A DNA stretch of 64,000 nucleotides. Origin: Thermoflexaceae bacterium. GTDB taxonomy: Bacteria > Chloroflexota > Dehalococcoidia > Tepidiformales > Tepidiformaceae. The notes under the pieces were generated by a model, which made no database searches, was not told the DNA's origin, and worked only from the letters and a program-made list of their open reading frames with translations. The DNA lies in NCBI GenBank assembly GCA_015075555.1, contig JABTUD010000002.1:310001-374000 (forward strand). The letters are read 5' to 3'. Shown in pieces: positions 44,178 through 52,796 of the stretch. Within the stretch, counting starts at the first letter, position 1; every line of letters begins with the position of its first letter. The translations under genes were made by a program, and so were the position numbers.

Positions 44178-45044
44178 CTACAATGCCAGCGCGCTGAAGA
44201 GAGCCGAACCTTCGAGCAGCGCGGCCATGCTGTCGAGCTTGCGCTCGCCCTGGAACCGCGAGGTTTCGTGAATGGCTTCGAGCGCGGCGACGGTCTCGAC
44301 CGTCCCCCCCGGCGCAAGCAGGACCGCCGCTCCGGACGCGGAAGCCGCGTCGAGCGCGTTGCTCGATGGCCGCTGCCCGCCCGTCAACACCAGGCAGGGC
44401 GTGTCGCCGCGAAGCGCGGCGAGGTGCTGGTCGGTGCGATCAAAGCGGACGACGACGGCCTTTGCGGGGAAGCGCCTGAAATGCGGCTGGCCCGCGTCCG
44501 CGGCGATGGGCGAGATCACCAGGTGGTCACAGGTGCCATCGGGGCAATCGCCCTCGATGAGCGTCTCTGAGCCGGTGAGCGCCTGCACCTCGGCAACGCT
44601 GAACCCGGCGAGGGTCCGGTCTTCGGCGAGAGCGATCACGGGTACGTCGCCGGCGCTCGCTTCGGCCATTGCCGGGGCGCGCGTCACAACCACCGCTGAG
44701 GGCGAGAGCCCCGCCGGGGCAGACGCAGGTGCGGCTCCTTTCGCCACCACTACTACCTTCGCGGCGGCGATTGCCGCGGCCGCTTCGGGACCGGCTTCGA
44801 CCACCAGCAGAGCGTCGCCCCCGGGGTCAGCGATGGACGAAGCGGCAACGGGCGCCGCCTTGTTGCCAGGGGCGAATTCGAGGGAGGCGTAGTAGCGCGC
44901 GTCTTCTTCGGCGTGGCCGTCTTCGGCTTCAACACGGGCGAGCGCCACGGCGCGCCCAAGGTAGGCGTAGTGGCGGGCGATAGCGGCAGCAACGCCGGTC
45001 TTGCCCTCGCCGGGCTGGATCGAGGTCACAACGACAACTGGCAA
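44178..45044 (-). CDS. BioD-like P-loop protein with DRTGG domain
   Basis: The 288-aa protein begins MPVVVVTSIQPGEGKTGVAA: a P-loop (GEGKT) of the BioD/CobB dethiobiotin-synthetase type. Its C-terminal half contains a DRTGG domain (AVVVRFDRTDQHLAALRGDTPCLVLTGG near 215-245). This architecture matches the N-terminal part of long phosphotransacetylases and stand-alone 'phosphotransacetylase-like' proteins, but no acetyltransferase domain or pta gene is nearby. TTG at 45044 has GGAG 8 nt upstream; a longer reading overlaps queD. Role unknown, perhaps nucleotide sensing. Confidence 0.75.
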   Translation of the reverse strand: MPVVVVTSIQPGEGKTGVAAAIARHYAYLGRAVALARVEAEDGHAEEDARYYASLEFAPGNKAAPVAASSIADPGGDALLVVEAGPEAAAAIAAAKVVVVAKGAAPASAPAGLSPSAVVVTRAPAMAEASAGDVPVIALAEDRTLAGFSVAEVQALTGSETLIEGDCPDGTCDHLVISPIAADAGQPHFRRFPAKAVVVRFDRTDQHLAALRGDTPCLVLTGGQRPSSNALDAASASGAAVLLAPGGTVETVAALEAIHETSRFQGERKLDSMAALLEGSALFSALAL

Positions 45045-45151
45045 GAGAACGGCTCCGTGGCGCTGGCCGCGCACGCCGATTGTGCCGAAATGCACGAATC
45101 CCGACAAGCGCCAGGGCGGACCGGGCGCGGGGGATGGCCTAAGATCGGGCC

Positions 45152-45634
45152 ATGCAGGGAGCATTCCGCGTTTCGATCGATGGCAGCCGTCTCCGTTTTG
45201 CTGCCGCCCACATGGCCACCTTCGACGGCCGCTGCGAGCCCTTGCACGGGCACAACTACGCGGTCTCGATTGAGGCCGAGGGTGACCTCACCGCCGACGG
45301 CTGGGTGTGGGATTTCGGCGACCTGAGGCGAATCGCGGCGGGCATCCTCGATGAGCTCGACCACCGCTTCCTGCTGCAGGAGCGTTCCAGCCTCCTCCGT
45401 GCCACCATCGTGGGCGGCAACTATGAGCTTCACGCCGGCGGCCAGACCTATGTGCTGCCATGCTCCGACGTTGTCGCGCTGCCGATCGACAATACGACCG
45501 CCGAACGCCTGGCGGAATGGATAGCGGGCCGCCTGCTTGCGGCGCTCCGCGCGAATGGAGCCTCAAACATCAGGCGCCTTGCGGTGGGCGTGGAAGAAAT
45601 GCCCGGGCAGAGCGGCTGGTATACTCTTGGTTAG
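45152..45634 (+). CDS. queD: 6-pyruvoyl-tetrahydropterin synthase / QueD family
   Basis: QueD makes 6-carboxy-tetrahydropterin in the queuosine pathway. The zinc-binding histidines are His20 in FAAAHMATFDG and His33/His35 in PLHGHNYAV, and Cys28 is the catalytic cysteine position. WVWDFGDLRRIAAGILDELDHRFLL and a Glu in VGVEEMPG complete the site. At 160 aa it is slightly long owing to an insert around 87-110 (GGNYELHAGGQTYVLP). queA at the other end of the window serves the same pathway. TAAGAT lies 6 nt before the ATG with no Shine-Dalgarno. Confidence 0.85.
   Translation: MQGAFRVSIDGSRLRFAAAHMATFDGRCEPLHGHNYAVSIEAEGDLTADGWVWDFGDLRRIAAGILDELDHRFLLQERSSLLRATIVGGNYELHAGGQTYVLPCSDVVALPIDNTTAERLAEWIAGRLLAALRANGASNIRRLAVGVEEMPGQSGWYTLG
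45617..45625 (+). promoter_or_regulatory. Extended -10 promoter (TGGTATACT) for the 45670 gene
   Basis: TGG-TATACT lies inside the last codons of queD and would start a transcript with a leader of about 38 nt for the zinc protein that follows. Confidence 0.5.
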
Positions 45635-45669
45635 CGGTCCAGGCCGCTTCACGAACACGGGGAACAGCC

Positions 45670-46215
45670 ATGCAGCTTGACTGGGACAAGGCGATCAACG
45701 AGATCCTCTCGGGCACCATGTCGTGCCAGGCCTGCGGCGCACTCGGCGACGAGATGGTGGTGGGCTACACGCGCAGCACCGATGCGGCCCAGTTCGCCCA
45801 GCGCTGCCGCGACTGCGTGGACAAGAGCGACTGCGACGCTCGCAAGCTTGTGGTTGTCTGCGAACCCTGCGCCCGCATCTACCGTGTGAACGGCCAGCGC
45901 ATGGGCGAAGCGGGAATGATGGCGGTGATGCTCGATGAATGCCGCCGGAACCTCGAAGAGTCGCTCGATTACCTTTCGACCTACTGGAAGGAAGACAACG
46001 AGGTCGACTTCGATGAGATGCAGCAGCGGCTGGACGAAGTGGACCCAGAGATCTTCAAGGAAGAGGACAGCTGGCGGATGCGCCTCGAAGAGGAGTACCT
46101 GCAGCTGCACCGCTGGTTCCGAGAGCACGGCGTGCCCGTCCCCGACCCCGGCTGGCGAAGCCAGTACGTGGAGGACGTGGTCGCGCTGGGCTACACGACG
46201 CTGCTGGGCGACTGA
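45670..46215 (+). CDS. Cysteine-rich zinc protein of unknown function
   Basis: I do not recognise this 181-aa protein. The N-terminal third has paired cysteines typical of zinc binding (CQACGALGDE, CRDCVDKSDCDA and CEPCARIYR, about 18-77). The rest is acidic and helical (EDNEVDFDEMQQRLDEVDPE and RMRLEEEYLQLHRWFREHG). ATG at 45670 follows GGGGAAC. It has its own promoter and is followed by tRNA-Gly. It could be a small adaptor or regulator; nothing in the neighbourhood decides this. Confidence 0.65.
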   Translation: MQLDWDKAINEILSGTMSCQACGALGDEMVVGYTRSTDAAQFAQRCRDCVDKSDCDARKLVVVCEPCARIYRVNGQRMGEAGMMAVMLDECRRNLEESLDYLSTYWKEDNEVDFDEMQQRLDEVDPEIFKEEDSWRMRLEEEYLQLHRWFREHGVPVPDPGWRSQYVEDVVALGYTTLLGD

Positions 46216-46231
46216 GCAGCCGTAGCGCGCC

Positions 46232-46259
46232 TTGGCCCGAAGGGGCCCCATGCTATAAT
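46232..46259 (+). promoter_or_regulatory. Promoter of tRNA-Gly
   Basis: TTGGCC (46232-46237), 16-nt spacer, TATAAT (46254-46259) with an extended TGC. The tRNA begins 12 nt later. Confidence 0.65.
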
Positions 46260-46270
46260 CGCGTTTGCGG

Positions 46271-46345
46271 GCGGAAGTAGCTCAGTGGCAGAGCGCCTCC
46301 TTGCCAAGGAGGAGGTCGCGAGTTCGACCCTCGTCTTCCGCTCCA
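46271..46345 (+). tRNA. tRNA-Gly(GCC)
   Basis: Acceptor GCGGAAG pairs with CTTCCGC, the anticodon loop is TTGCCAA (anticodon GCC), the T loop is GTTCGACC-type and CCA is encoded. All four arms fold normally. Confidence 0.95.
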
Positions 46346-46358
46346 GTTCGCCCAACCG

Positions 46359-46386
46359 AAAGGCTCGCTCACAGGCGGGCCTTTTT
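46359..46386 (+). terminator. Intrinsic terminator after tRNA-Gly (bidirectional)
   Basis: AAAGGCTCGC (46359-46368) pairs with GCGGGCCTTT (46375-46384) with one G-U around TCACAG and is followed by TT. The A-run on the left gives a U-run on the other strand, so it can also end transcription from the convergent tRNA-Leu. Confidence 0.85.
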
Positions 46387-46410
46387 CGTTCGCATCGCGC
46401 GGCCGAAAGC

Positions 46411-46497
46411 TGGTGCCGAAGGTGGGATTCGAACCCACACGGGCTTTGGGCCCAACGGTTTTTGAGACCGCCGCGTCTGCCATTCCGCCACTTCGGC
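46411..46497 (-). tRNA. tRNA-Leu(CAA)
   Basis: Acceptor GCCGAAG/CTTCGGC, anticodon loop CTCAAAA (anticodon CAA), a long variable arm typical of class II tRNA and encoded CCA. A TATAAT box for it lies at 46509-46514 on the minus strand. Confidence 0.93.
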
Positions 46498-46607
46498 CTG
46501 CCACGGACATTATAGGGACAGCGCCGGCTACCGGACGGGATGTCTCGACTCCGGCCGGGGTGCGCCTGTACTCTCGGAGCACGGGGCGAGCATCGTCCGC
46601 CCACCCC

Positions 46608-46681
46608 TGCCGAGTGGTGTAACGGTAGCACACGGGTCTTTGGAGCCTTTGGTCGGGGTTCGAATCCCTGCTCGGCAACCA
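46608..46681 (+). tRNA. tRNA-Gln(TTG)
   Basis: Acceptor TGCCGAG/CTCGGCA with the U1-A72 pair usual for tRNA-Gln, anticodon loop CTTTGGA (anticodon TTG) and encoded CCA. The anticodon stem is weak (two G-U and one mismatch), so the identity rests mainly on the loop and acceptor. Confidence 0.85.
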
Positions 46682-47147
46682 CGCAGCAGCACGATGAGAG
46701 CGCGGAAACGCCCGCGCCACCTGTCGCCCGGCCATGAGTTCGTGGGCCGGAAGGCCAGTGTCGCTTGTTCACCGCCCCACGCCTGCCAGCGGGACTCGGG
46801 GCCGATGTGGAACATCGCTCACGCGACTTCGGGCTCTGTGCTGCCAATGATCTTGGGTGCCGGTTCCGCCGTTCTATCTTCCGGGAGGATCCCCGCAACC
46901 TCGTGAACGTTCACCTCCATGGATCCTGGGTAGCCCCCGGGTATCCGCTCGCGGGATTCCCTGCATTCAGACCACGATTGGCCCGTGTTGCGCTTCCTGC
47001 ACCCGGCCGCGACATGCTACGCTTCATCGGCGCGATAGAACGCGACAATGGCTTCCCCGCCCGAGGTGTGATGTGGGAGTACTTGCCGCCAGCCAGGATT
47101 ACCTTCCCCCTCGTGAACGAAGCGCTGCCACGGGGCGGCGAGCAGTA
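46682..47147. other. Intergenic stretch between tRNA-Gln and the Crp/Fnr gene
   Basis: No confident gene. A plus-strand open frame ends in TAATG at the regulator's start codon (GTG 46902 is one possible start) but has no convincing ribosome site or family resemblance. I see no clear terminator or promoter. Confidence 0.5.
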
Positions 47148-47957
47148 ATGCCTGTGGCGAACGCCGAGGTCGTGGAATTCCTCCGGGACTGCCCGCTCGT
47201 TTTCGGCCTCGATGACGCAGGGCTCGAAGAGGTCGCAAGCCTGTGCACCATGGTCACCTTCGATGCGCGGGAGCAACTGTTTGCCGAGGGCGAAATCGAC
47301 AACGTCCTGTGGATTCTCATGACCGGGCGCGTGCGCCTCTACCACTCGGACCCGGAAGGACGCCAGCTGGTCGTCGGCTTCCCTGCCCCGCACATCCCCC
47401 TCGACCTTGCCGCGCTCGATGGGCGCCCGCACACGGTGGGCGCCACGGCGCTGGAGTTCTGCCGGGTTCTCCTGATTTCACAGGCGGCCCGCGTGATCAT
47501 CGCCCGGCGGTTCCCGGCAACGGTCGTCAACACGATGCGCCAGCTCTCGCGCGATCTCCGGCAGCGGGATATCTCGCACACCGTGCTCTCGTTTCGAAGC
47601 GCGCGCGGGCGGATCTGCTGCACGCTTGTACAGCTCGCCGAGCAGTATGGCGTGCGCCAGAGCACGGGCGTGAAGATCAACTTCCGCCTCACCCGGCAGG
47701 ACCTCGCCGACCGCTCGGGCGTCACCCTGGAAACGTCCATCCGGGTGGTTTCGGACCTCCAGCGGCGGGGCGTTATCGCCACGAAGTCGCGCGTTATCGA
47801 AATCATCGACAGCGGCGAGCTTGAGGAATGGAGCGGTTGCAGGGAATGCGAGCTGGACTGCACGGTGTTTGCCAAGCCGACTGTGGCCGATGCCCCGTTC
47901 CCGGCCCCGGCGCCTCTCGCGAGAGCTCCGCAGAGGCTGGCCTCTCCCGTCCGCTGA
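47148..47957 (+). CDS. Crp/Fnr-family transcriptional regulator with C-terminal cysteine cluster
   Basis: A 269-aa regulator. Residues about 10-120 form a cyclic-nucleotide-binding-type barrel (FAEGEIDNVLWILMTGRVRLYHSDPEG). The dimer helix and a Crp-type HTH follow, with recognition helix GVTLETSIRVVSDLQRRGVI near 191-210, keeping the Glu and Arg used by CRP and FNR to read TGA half-sites. It lacks FNR's N-terminal cysteines but has Cys231, Cys234 and Cys238 (CRECELDC) after the HTH, plus Cys157-Cys158. This could bind a metal or Fe-S centre or act as a redox switch. Its ligand is unknown. A matching palindrome lies before the nos genes at 58511. Confidence 0.85.
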   Translation: MPVANAEVVEFLRDCPLVFGLDDAGLEEVASLCTMVTFDAREQLFAEGEIDNVLWILMTGRVRLYHSDPEGRQLVVGFPAPHIPLDLAALDGRPHTVGATALEFCRVLLISQAARVIIARRFPATVVNTMRQLSRDLRQRDISHTVLSFRSARGRICCTLVQLAEQYGVRQSTGVKINFRLTRQDLADRSGVTLETSIRVVSDLQRRGVIATKSRVIEIIDSGELEEWSGCRECELDCTVFAKPTVADAPFPAPAPLARAPQRLASPVR

Positions 47958-47964
47958 GGGCTCG

Positions 47965-48816
47965 TTACGGCCCAATGCCGAGGGCCTGCCCACTCAGCGC
48001 CTCACAGGCCCGGCCCGGTTCCCACCAGACCAGCGCGGCGCGCATCCAATCGGGCCAGCGGTAGCCTTCTCCCGTCCTGACCAGGCGGCGCTCCAGCGTC
48101 TCCATGATGACGCCATCGAAACGGCCGTCAGCCAGGCGCAGGTGGCGGCGAGCACGAGCTGCGGCCTCGCCCATTGTCCGGTCCGTCCAGTATCGCGCGG
48201 CAGCGGGTTCGACGAAGACGTTGGGCGTGAGCCCCGCTTCGAGCAGGGCGTTGTAGCCGACGACGAAGTTCGGGCTGTCGTGCCATTCGCCGTGGATGGT
48301 CTCGGATAGCTCACCGATGACTCCGCCGGGGGCGGGAATGCGCATGGCCATGCCACAGAGCCGGCGGGAGCAGGCCTCCATCTTGCGCGCGAATGCCGCC
48401 AGGCCGGGCGAGGTGTACATCGAGTAGGCCGCGACCGCCACGTCGTGGGCAGGAACGTCAGCGTCGCTCCATGGCTCCGACACGATCGTGACATTCTCCA
48501 TCTGCCGGCTCACGAGCCGGTCCTGGAGCGCGCGCCACATTCCCTCCACGGGCTCGATTGCGGTCACCGCACGGGCACGCTGGGCGAGCGGGATAGTCCA
48601 GCGGCCAACACCGGCGCCGATGTCGAGGACGGTGGTCCCCGCGTCGAGCCGGTCGAGCACGAATTCGAGCACCGGGTCCGGGCGTTGCTCGCCGGGGTCA
48701 TCGAGCCTCCGGGCCAGCCCTGCCCAGCGCTCGACCATGCGGCTCTCCCCGGCCTCGCCGGTCATCAGATCTTGCGAAGCCAGCTTTCGCCAGAGATCGG
48801 ACCATTCGGTTCGCAT
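47965..48816 (-). CDS. Class I SAM-dependent methyltransferase
   Basis: The 283-aa protein has motif I VLDIGAGVGRWTIPLA near residue 63 and the motif II acidic region ITAIEPVEGMWRAL (reads VTAIEPVEG). The rest is unlike known specific families, so the substrate is unknown. It converges on the Crp/Fnr gene with 7 bp between stops. No co-directional neighbour helps assign it. Confidence 0.75.
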   Translation of the reverse strand: MRTEWSDLWRKLASQDLMTGEAGESRMVERWAGLARRLDDPGEQRPDPVLEFVLDRLDAGTTVLDIGAGVGRWTIPLAQRARAVTAIEPVEGMWRALQDRLVSRQMENVTIVSEPWSDADVPAHDVAVAAYSMYTSPGLAAFARKMEACSRRLCGMAMRIPAPGGVIGELSETIHGEWHDSPNFVVGYNALLEAGLTPNVFVEPAAARYWTDRTMGEAAARARRHLRLADGRFDGVIMETLERRLVRTGEGYRWPDWMRAALVWWEPGRACEALSGQALGIGP

Positions 48817-48979
48817 GCCTGGGCTCCCGGACCGCGCCGCGCCTGGCCGGCGCGGGGGTGGCGTTATCGTGATTCAATCTGAGCGGCTCTGTCGAGCGGG
48901 AGCGGCGGCCGGCCGTTCTGGTCTGCGCAGCCTGCGCGGTTTATCGTCGGCAGGTAGCTTTCCAGGAAAGGGTAACCCG

Positions 48980-49183
48980 ATGGAAGATCTCCTCTGGGGA
49001 CTCTGGAACGGCATAACCGCGTGGCCGCTCCTCATCATCCACATCTTCGACTGGTGGGAACGGTACCCCGTGTACAACACGGGCCGCGATGGCGGATGGT
49101 ACCAGCTCGGCTTCCTCTTCGGGGCCGGGTCGCCTTTCATGGGCCTGGTGGGGGGCCGATGCAGGGGCCGCGACCGCGACTGA
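48980..49183 (+). CDS. Small conserved membrane protein
   Basis: A 67-aa protein with an ATG at 48980 after AGGAAAGGG. It starts MEDLLWGLWNGITAWPLLII, then HIFDWWERYPVYNTGRDGGW and YQLGFLFGAGSPFMG. I recall a family of small actinobacterial/Chloroflexota membrane proteins with this Trp/Gly pattern, two membrane segments and no known role. It lies 52 nt before the SRPBCC gene and is probably co-transcribed with it. Confidence 0.65.
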   Translation: MEDLLWGLWNGITAWPLLIIHIFDWWERYPVYNTGRDGGWYQLGFLFGAGSPFMGLVGGRCRGRDRD

Positions 49184-49235
49184 ACCATGGCGCCGGCCCC
49201 CGCCACCTATTGACCTGAGCAGCAGGTGCGCGACG

Positions 49236-49919
49236 ATGTGGGTGATGAGTGGGAATCGCCTGGTCTCGTGGGCGCTTGCGGCGGGTGCGGGGGCGCTCGT
49301 CTACAAGTACTGCCTGCGCCCGCGCTACATGCGCTGGGGCGCGACCGACCAGGAGGTGTCCCGCGACCTGCCGGGCGACGAGCTCACCTCGAACTGGGCC
49401 TGGCAGGCCACGCGGGCGGTCACCATCAATGCGCCGGTGGATGCTGTCTGGCCGTGGCTCATGCAGGTGGGGCAGGATCGCGGCGGTTCGCATAGCTATG
49501 CATGGCTCGACAACCTCCCTGGCGGCGGGAGTCACGCCGCCGGGGCCATCGTCCCCGGGTGGCACGACCGCAGGGTTGGCGACTCCGTCTGGCTCGCCCG
49601 CCCCGACCGCCTGGGCGGGGCGGCACGGCAGGTGGTGGCGGCGATCGAGCCATGCCACTACATGGCGCTCGTCTCACCCGCCAAGGCGGAGAGGCTGACC
49701 ACCGGCGACCCCGGTGGCGAGGGCGCAAGGGTGTTCGTGCTGGAGCCCTTTGGTGAAGGCGCAACCCGGCTGCTCATCCGCACGAGAGCGGGCGAGAACA
49801 CCGGCCTGCTCAGGTGGCTCTACACCTTCTTTGTGTTCGACCCGGCCCACTTCGTAATGGAGCGGAAGATGATGCTGGGGATCAAGGAACGCGCCGAGGC
49901 GCTTGCCCGGCACGCCTGA
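49236..49919 (+). CDS. SRPBCC (START/Bet v1-like) superfamily protein with N-terminal membrane anchor
   Basis: A 227-aa protein with one N-terminal hydrophobic segment (about 9-22). It is followed by a START-like domain beginning WAWQATRAVTINAPVDAVWPWLMQVGQDRGGSHSYAW, the strand-helix opening of SRPBCC proteins. Such domains bind lipids or other hydrophobic ligands. ATG 49236 is preceded by AGG; ATG 49245 is possible. It may form a unit with the 67-aa membrane protein. Confidence 0.75.
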   Translation: MWVMSGNRLVSWALAAGAGALVYKYCLRPRYMRWGATDQEVSRDLPGDELTSNWAWQATRAVTINAPVDAVWPWLMQVGQDRGGSHSYAWLDNLPGGGSHAAGAIVPGWHDRRVGDSVWLARPDRLGGAARQVVAAIEPCHYMALVSPAKAERLTTGDPGGEGARVFVLEPFGEGATRLLIRTRAGENTGLLRWLYTFFVFDPAHFVMERKMMLGIKERAEALARHA

Positions 49920-49989
49920 GAGGCGCCGCCTCCTCCTCGTGACAATTCCGGGCTATCCCTGAACCATCACTTTTCCTGTCCCGCATACC

Positions 49990-52038
49990 ATGTCTGCAAC
50001 GAGGGATTCCTCGGCAGGAGCGCTCATGGCAGTGCAGGCGCCGGCCATGCGAACCGCCTTCCAGGGGTTCGCCCTGCGCGACCGACTGGCCACGGCATGG
50101 GCGCGGCACCCGCGGCGCGTCGACGCCGCCATCGCCGGGGCAGTGGCGCTGGTGGTCTTCGCGGTCTACAACGCCACCCTCACCCCCAGCCTCTCCTACG
50201 TTTCGCCCGATGGAAACGAGCTGGCGACCACCTCCTACACCCTGGGGCTGGCCCATCCAACGGGCTATCCCCTCTACACATGGCTCGGCAAGGCCTTCAC
50301 CTTCCTGCCCGTTGGCGACGTCGCGCACCGGGTGAACCTGCTTTCGGCCGTGGGCGCAGCCGGAGCGTGCGCGCTCCTCTTTGCGATCTGCCGCGAACTG
50401 GCTCTTCCGCGAGCCGTGGCTGCCTTCGCCGCCCTGTTCTTCGGCTTTTCGACGAGCATCTGGTCACAGGCCACCATCTCCGAGGTCTACGCCCCGAACC
50501 TGTTCTTCGTGGCCCTTACCCTCTACCTGGTCCTTCTCTGGGGGCGGCGCCAGCGCGACCCGGAAGTCGCGCTTCACGGCGACATGCGTTCGACAATGCT
50601 GTTCGGCGCCTGGGCGTTCACCCTTGCCGCGAGCACGGGGACGCATATGTCGAACCTGGGCTTCCTGCCCGGTTACGGCGTCTACATCCTGATGGTGAAC
50701 TGGCGTGTCCTGAAGCAGCCCCTGGTGCTCGTGCCCGGGCTGGCCCTCTTCGGGCTCGGGCTTATGCAGTTCCTCTGGCTGCCCATCCGAACCGTCATGG
50801 GCGAGCCCACGCCCGACCCCATCGACCCCGCTACCTTCGAAGGCTTCCTCAACTACACCATCAACGCGTTCCCGCAATTCAAATGGGCGTTCCCGCTTGA
50901 GATGCTCCCCGACCGGTTCATCCTTTACGCGACGCTTGTCCGATGGAACTTCGGCCTTCCGGGAATCGCCGCGGGGATTGCCGGTGCGGCCGCGCTCGCT
51001 CTGCGGCGCCCGCGCACTTTCATCCTTCTCGCCCTTATGTGGGGGGTGCACACCATCTTCTTCATGGAGTACCGGGCGATGGATATCGACGTGTTCTTTA
51101 TCCCCGCCCACTTCCTGTTCGCGATTGCCATTGCGAGCGGGGTCTGGCTCATCATCAAGGGCGCCATGCGGCCGCTGGCCCGGGTCCCGGCAGGGGGGCT
51201 GATCGGCGGCGGGCTGGCCTTCCTGGTTCTTCTTCTGCCGGTACGGGCGCAGCTCCGCTACAACTACGCCAGCCACGACCAGTCGGAACACACCGAAATC
51301 AACGACTTCTACGAAAACGTCTACACGATGCTGCCAGTAGGGGCAGTACTCCTCGGGAGCGCCGGGGTATTTGGCTACGACATGTTCTACTACCAGTACG
51401 TCTACGACGTGCGACCCGACGTCACGATCCCGAGCGCGGGGCTGGCCTTCGGGCAGCGCGCGAGCTGGCCCAGCGATGGCCGGCCACGCTATTCGGTGGA
51501 CCCCAGCGGAGCCTGGCCGAACAGGTTCCGGCCCTCGACCGTCCCGAGCGAATGGAGCATCCCCGTCCTTGTCACGCCGGCACACGACCGGAAGCTCTGG
51601 CTGCGCCGCGACCTGGTGCTGTACCGCCTCAGTTCAACTCCCCCGGAACTCATCGACGACGTCTCAGCGCCGGCAATCCCGCTCAGTCTGCTGCTGAACG
51701 GGGCGACCCTGACCGGCGCCGACCTGGGCTCCACCACGGTGAAGGCCGGCGAGACGATCCGTGTGCGCCTTTACTGGAAGTTCGATCGCACCACCCAGGC
51801 CGGCGTCATCATTCAGCTGGGAGATGGCGACGACGCTCCCATTGCTCGGCGCCAGCCCGGTGGGGGGCTGGTTGACCGGTACGACCGCGAGGTGGCCCGG
51901 GTGAGCGGGCATACGGTGGTGGAGGAGTTTGAGCTGGTCATCCTGGGCAGCACACCTGCCGGCAGCCATCCGCTCACCATCCGCTCGGCCGAACCGGGGT
52001 CAGCGGCCATCACCATCGCCAATTTGAATGTGGAGTAG
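49990..52038 (+). CDS. DUF2723 family membrane protein (GT-C glycosyltransferase-like)
   Basis: The 682-aa protein has about 11 membrane segments in its first 420 residues. The DUF2723 signature is clear: an acidic loop SPDGNELATTSYTLGLAHPTGYPLYTWLGKAF near 75-105, with D-x-x-E-L and GxxHPxGYPLY, followed by RVNLLSAV. These proteins resemble GT-C protein O-mannosyltransferases. The soluble C-terminal region (about 430-682) is extracytoplasmic. It likely transfers sugars to lipids or proteins outside the membrane, but donor and acceptor are unknown. The next gene starts 4 nt later. Confidence 0.8.
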   Translation: MSATRDSSAGALMAVQAPAMRTAFQGFALRDRLATAWARHPRRVDAAIAGAVALVVFAVYNATLTPSLSYVSPDGNELATTSYTLGLAHPTGYPLYTWLGKAFTFLPVGDVAHRVNLLSAVGAAGACALLFAICRELALPRAVAAFAALFFGFSTSIWSQATISEVYAPNLFFVALTLYLVLLWGRRQRDPEVALHGDMRSTMLFGAWAFTLAASTGTHMSNLGFLPGYGVYILMVNWRVLKQPLVLVPGLALFGLGLMQFLWLPIRTVMGEPTPDPIDPATFEGFLNYTINAFPQFKWAFPLEMLPDRFILYATLVRWNFGLPGIAAGIAGAAALALRRPRTFILLALMWGVHTIFFMEYRAMDIDVFFIPAHFLFAIAIASGVWLIIKGAMRPLARVPAGGLIGGGLAFLVLLLPVRAQLRYNYASHDQSEHTEINDFYENVYTMLPVGAVLLGSAGVFGYDMFYYQYVYDVRPDVTIPSAGLAFGQRASWPSDGRPRYSVDPSGAWPNRFRPSTVPSEWSIPVLVTPAHDRKLWLRRDLVLYRLSSTPPELIDDVSAPAIPLSLLLNGATLTGADLGSTTVKAGETIRVRLYWKFDRTTQAGVIIQLGDGDDAPIARRQPGGGLVDRYDREVARVSGHTVVEEFELVILGSTPAGSHPLTIRSAEPGSAAITIANLNVE

Positions 52039-52042
52039 CGCA

Positions 52043-52558
52043 ATGCAGGAGACCGCGGTTGCAGGAGGAAGTGCGGCTGGCTACACGCCGCGGCAGCGAT
52101 GGGCGATCATCGCAGCCGTCTCGCTCCTGGTGACGATCATGGTTGGGGCGGCGTTTTCGGCCGGCGTCTACATCGGCAACAACCGTGAGCTTGCACCGGG
52201 GACGTTTGCCGGCGCCGGCGCCCCTCCCAGGCAGGGCCAACCGGGCGCGCCGCAACCGAATGGCCCCGCCCCCGGGGGGCCGAACCAGCCCCTCCAGGGC
52301 GCCATCTTCGATGCCGTGGGCGTCCTGCAGGGCGTTTCAAACACATCGCTGGTAGTTGGCGGCGCAGAAGGACCGCGAACCGTCGCCTACGACGCCGCGA
52401 CGCAGTTCGTTCGCAACGATGGCTCGATGTTGAAGGTCACCGAATTACGCCCGGGCGCCACGCTCGGACTCAGGCTGCGGCCGGGTGTGAGCCCCCCCAC
52501 TGCCGACACCGTGACGGTGCTGCCGCCGGCAGGCGCGGGCCAACCGGCTGCGCAGTAG
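52043..52558 (+). CDS. Single-pass membrane protein with Pro/Gly-rich linker and small beta domain
   Basis: A 171-aa protein with a membrane segment (about 22-44), then a Pro/Gly/Gln-rich linker (about 55-90). The C-terminal domain of about 70 residues (AVGVLQGVSNTSLVVGG, VAYDAATQFVRNDG, LRPGATLGLRLRPGV) resembles DUF5666-type beta-barrel repeats. GGAG precedes ATG 52043. It is 4 nt after the DUF2723 gene and probably functions with it at the cell surface. Function unknown. Confidence 0.7.
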   Translation: MQETAVAGGSAAGYTPRQRWAIIAAVSLLVTIMVGAAFSAGVYIGNNRELAPGTFAGAGAPPRQGQPGAPQPNGPAPGGPNQPLQGAIFDAVGVLQGVSNTSLVVGGAEGPRTVAYDAATQFVRNDGSMLKVTELRPGATLGLRLRPGVSPPTADTVTVLPPAGAGQPAAQ

Positions 52559-52796
52559 GCCAGCCATCCGTCAGCGGCCGGGCCCGCGAGGACCAACGAA
52601 GCAGGGACGCGGCTCCTCAGAACGGCGAAAGAGCCCGCGGGGCCTGCACCTTGCCGTGATGGACCGCACCGGTTGTTCGAAGACCTGGAGCTACGATACG
52701 GGCTTCGACATGGTCGCCGCGATTCGGCGCATCGAGCGACCGGGCCCGGAGGAGGCGCAACGCCGCGGGCACGGTGCCAGAGAAGACGTTCTGTGG

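Noticed and set aside
46765-47148. 127-codon plus-strand frame ending in TAATG at the Crp/Fnr start
   Set aside because: The overlap suggests coupling, but there is no ribosome site, no domain and the composition is not protein-like. A shorter product from GTG 46902 cannot be excluded.
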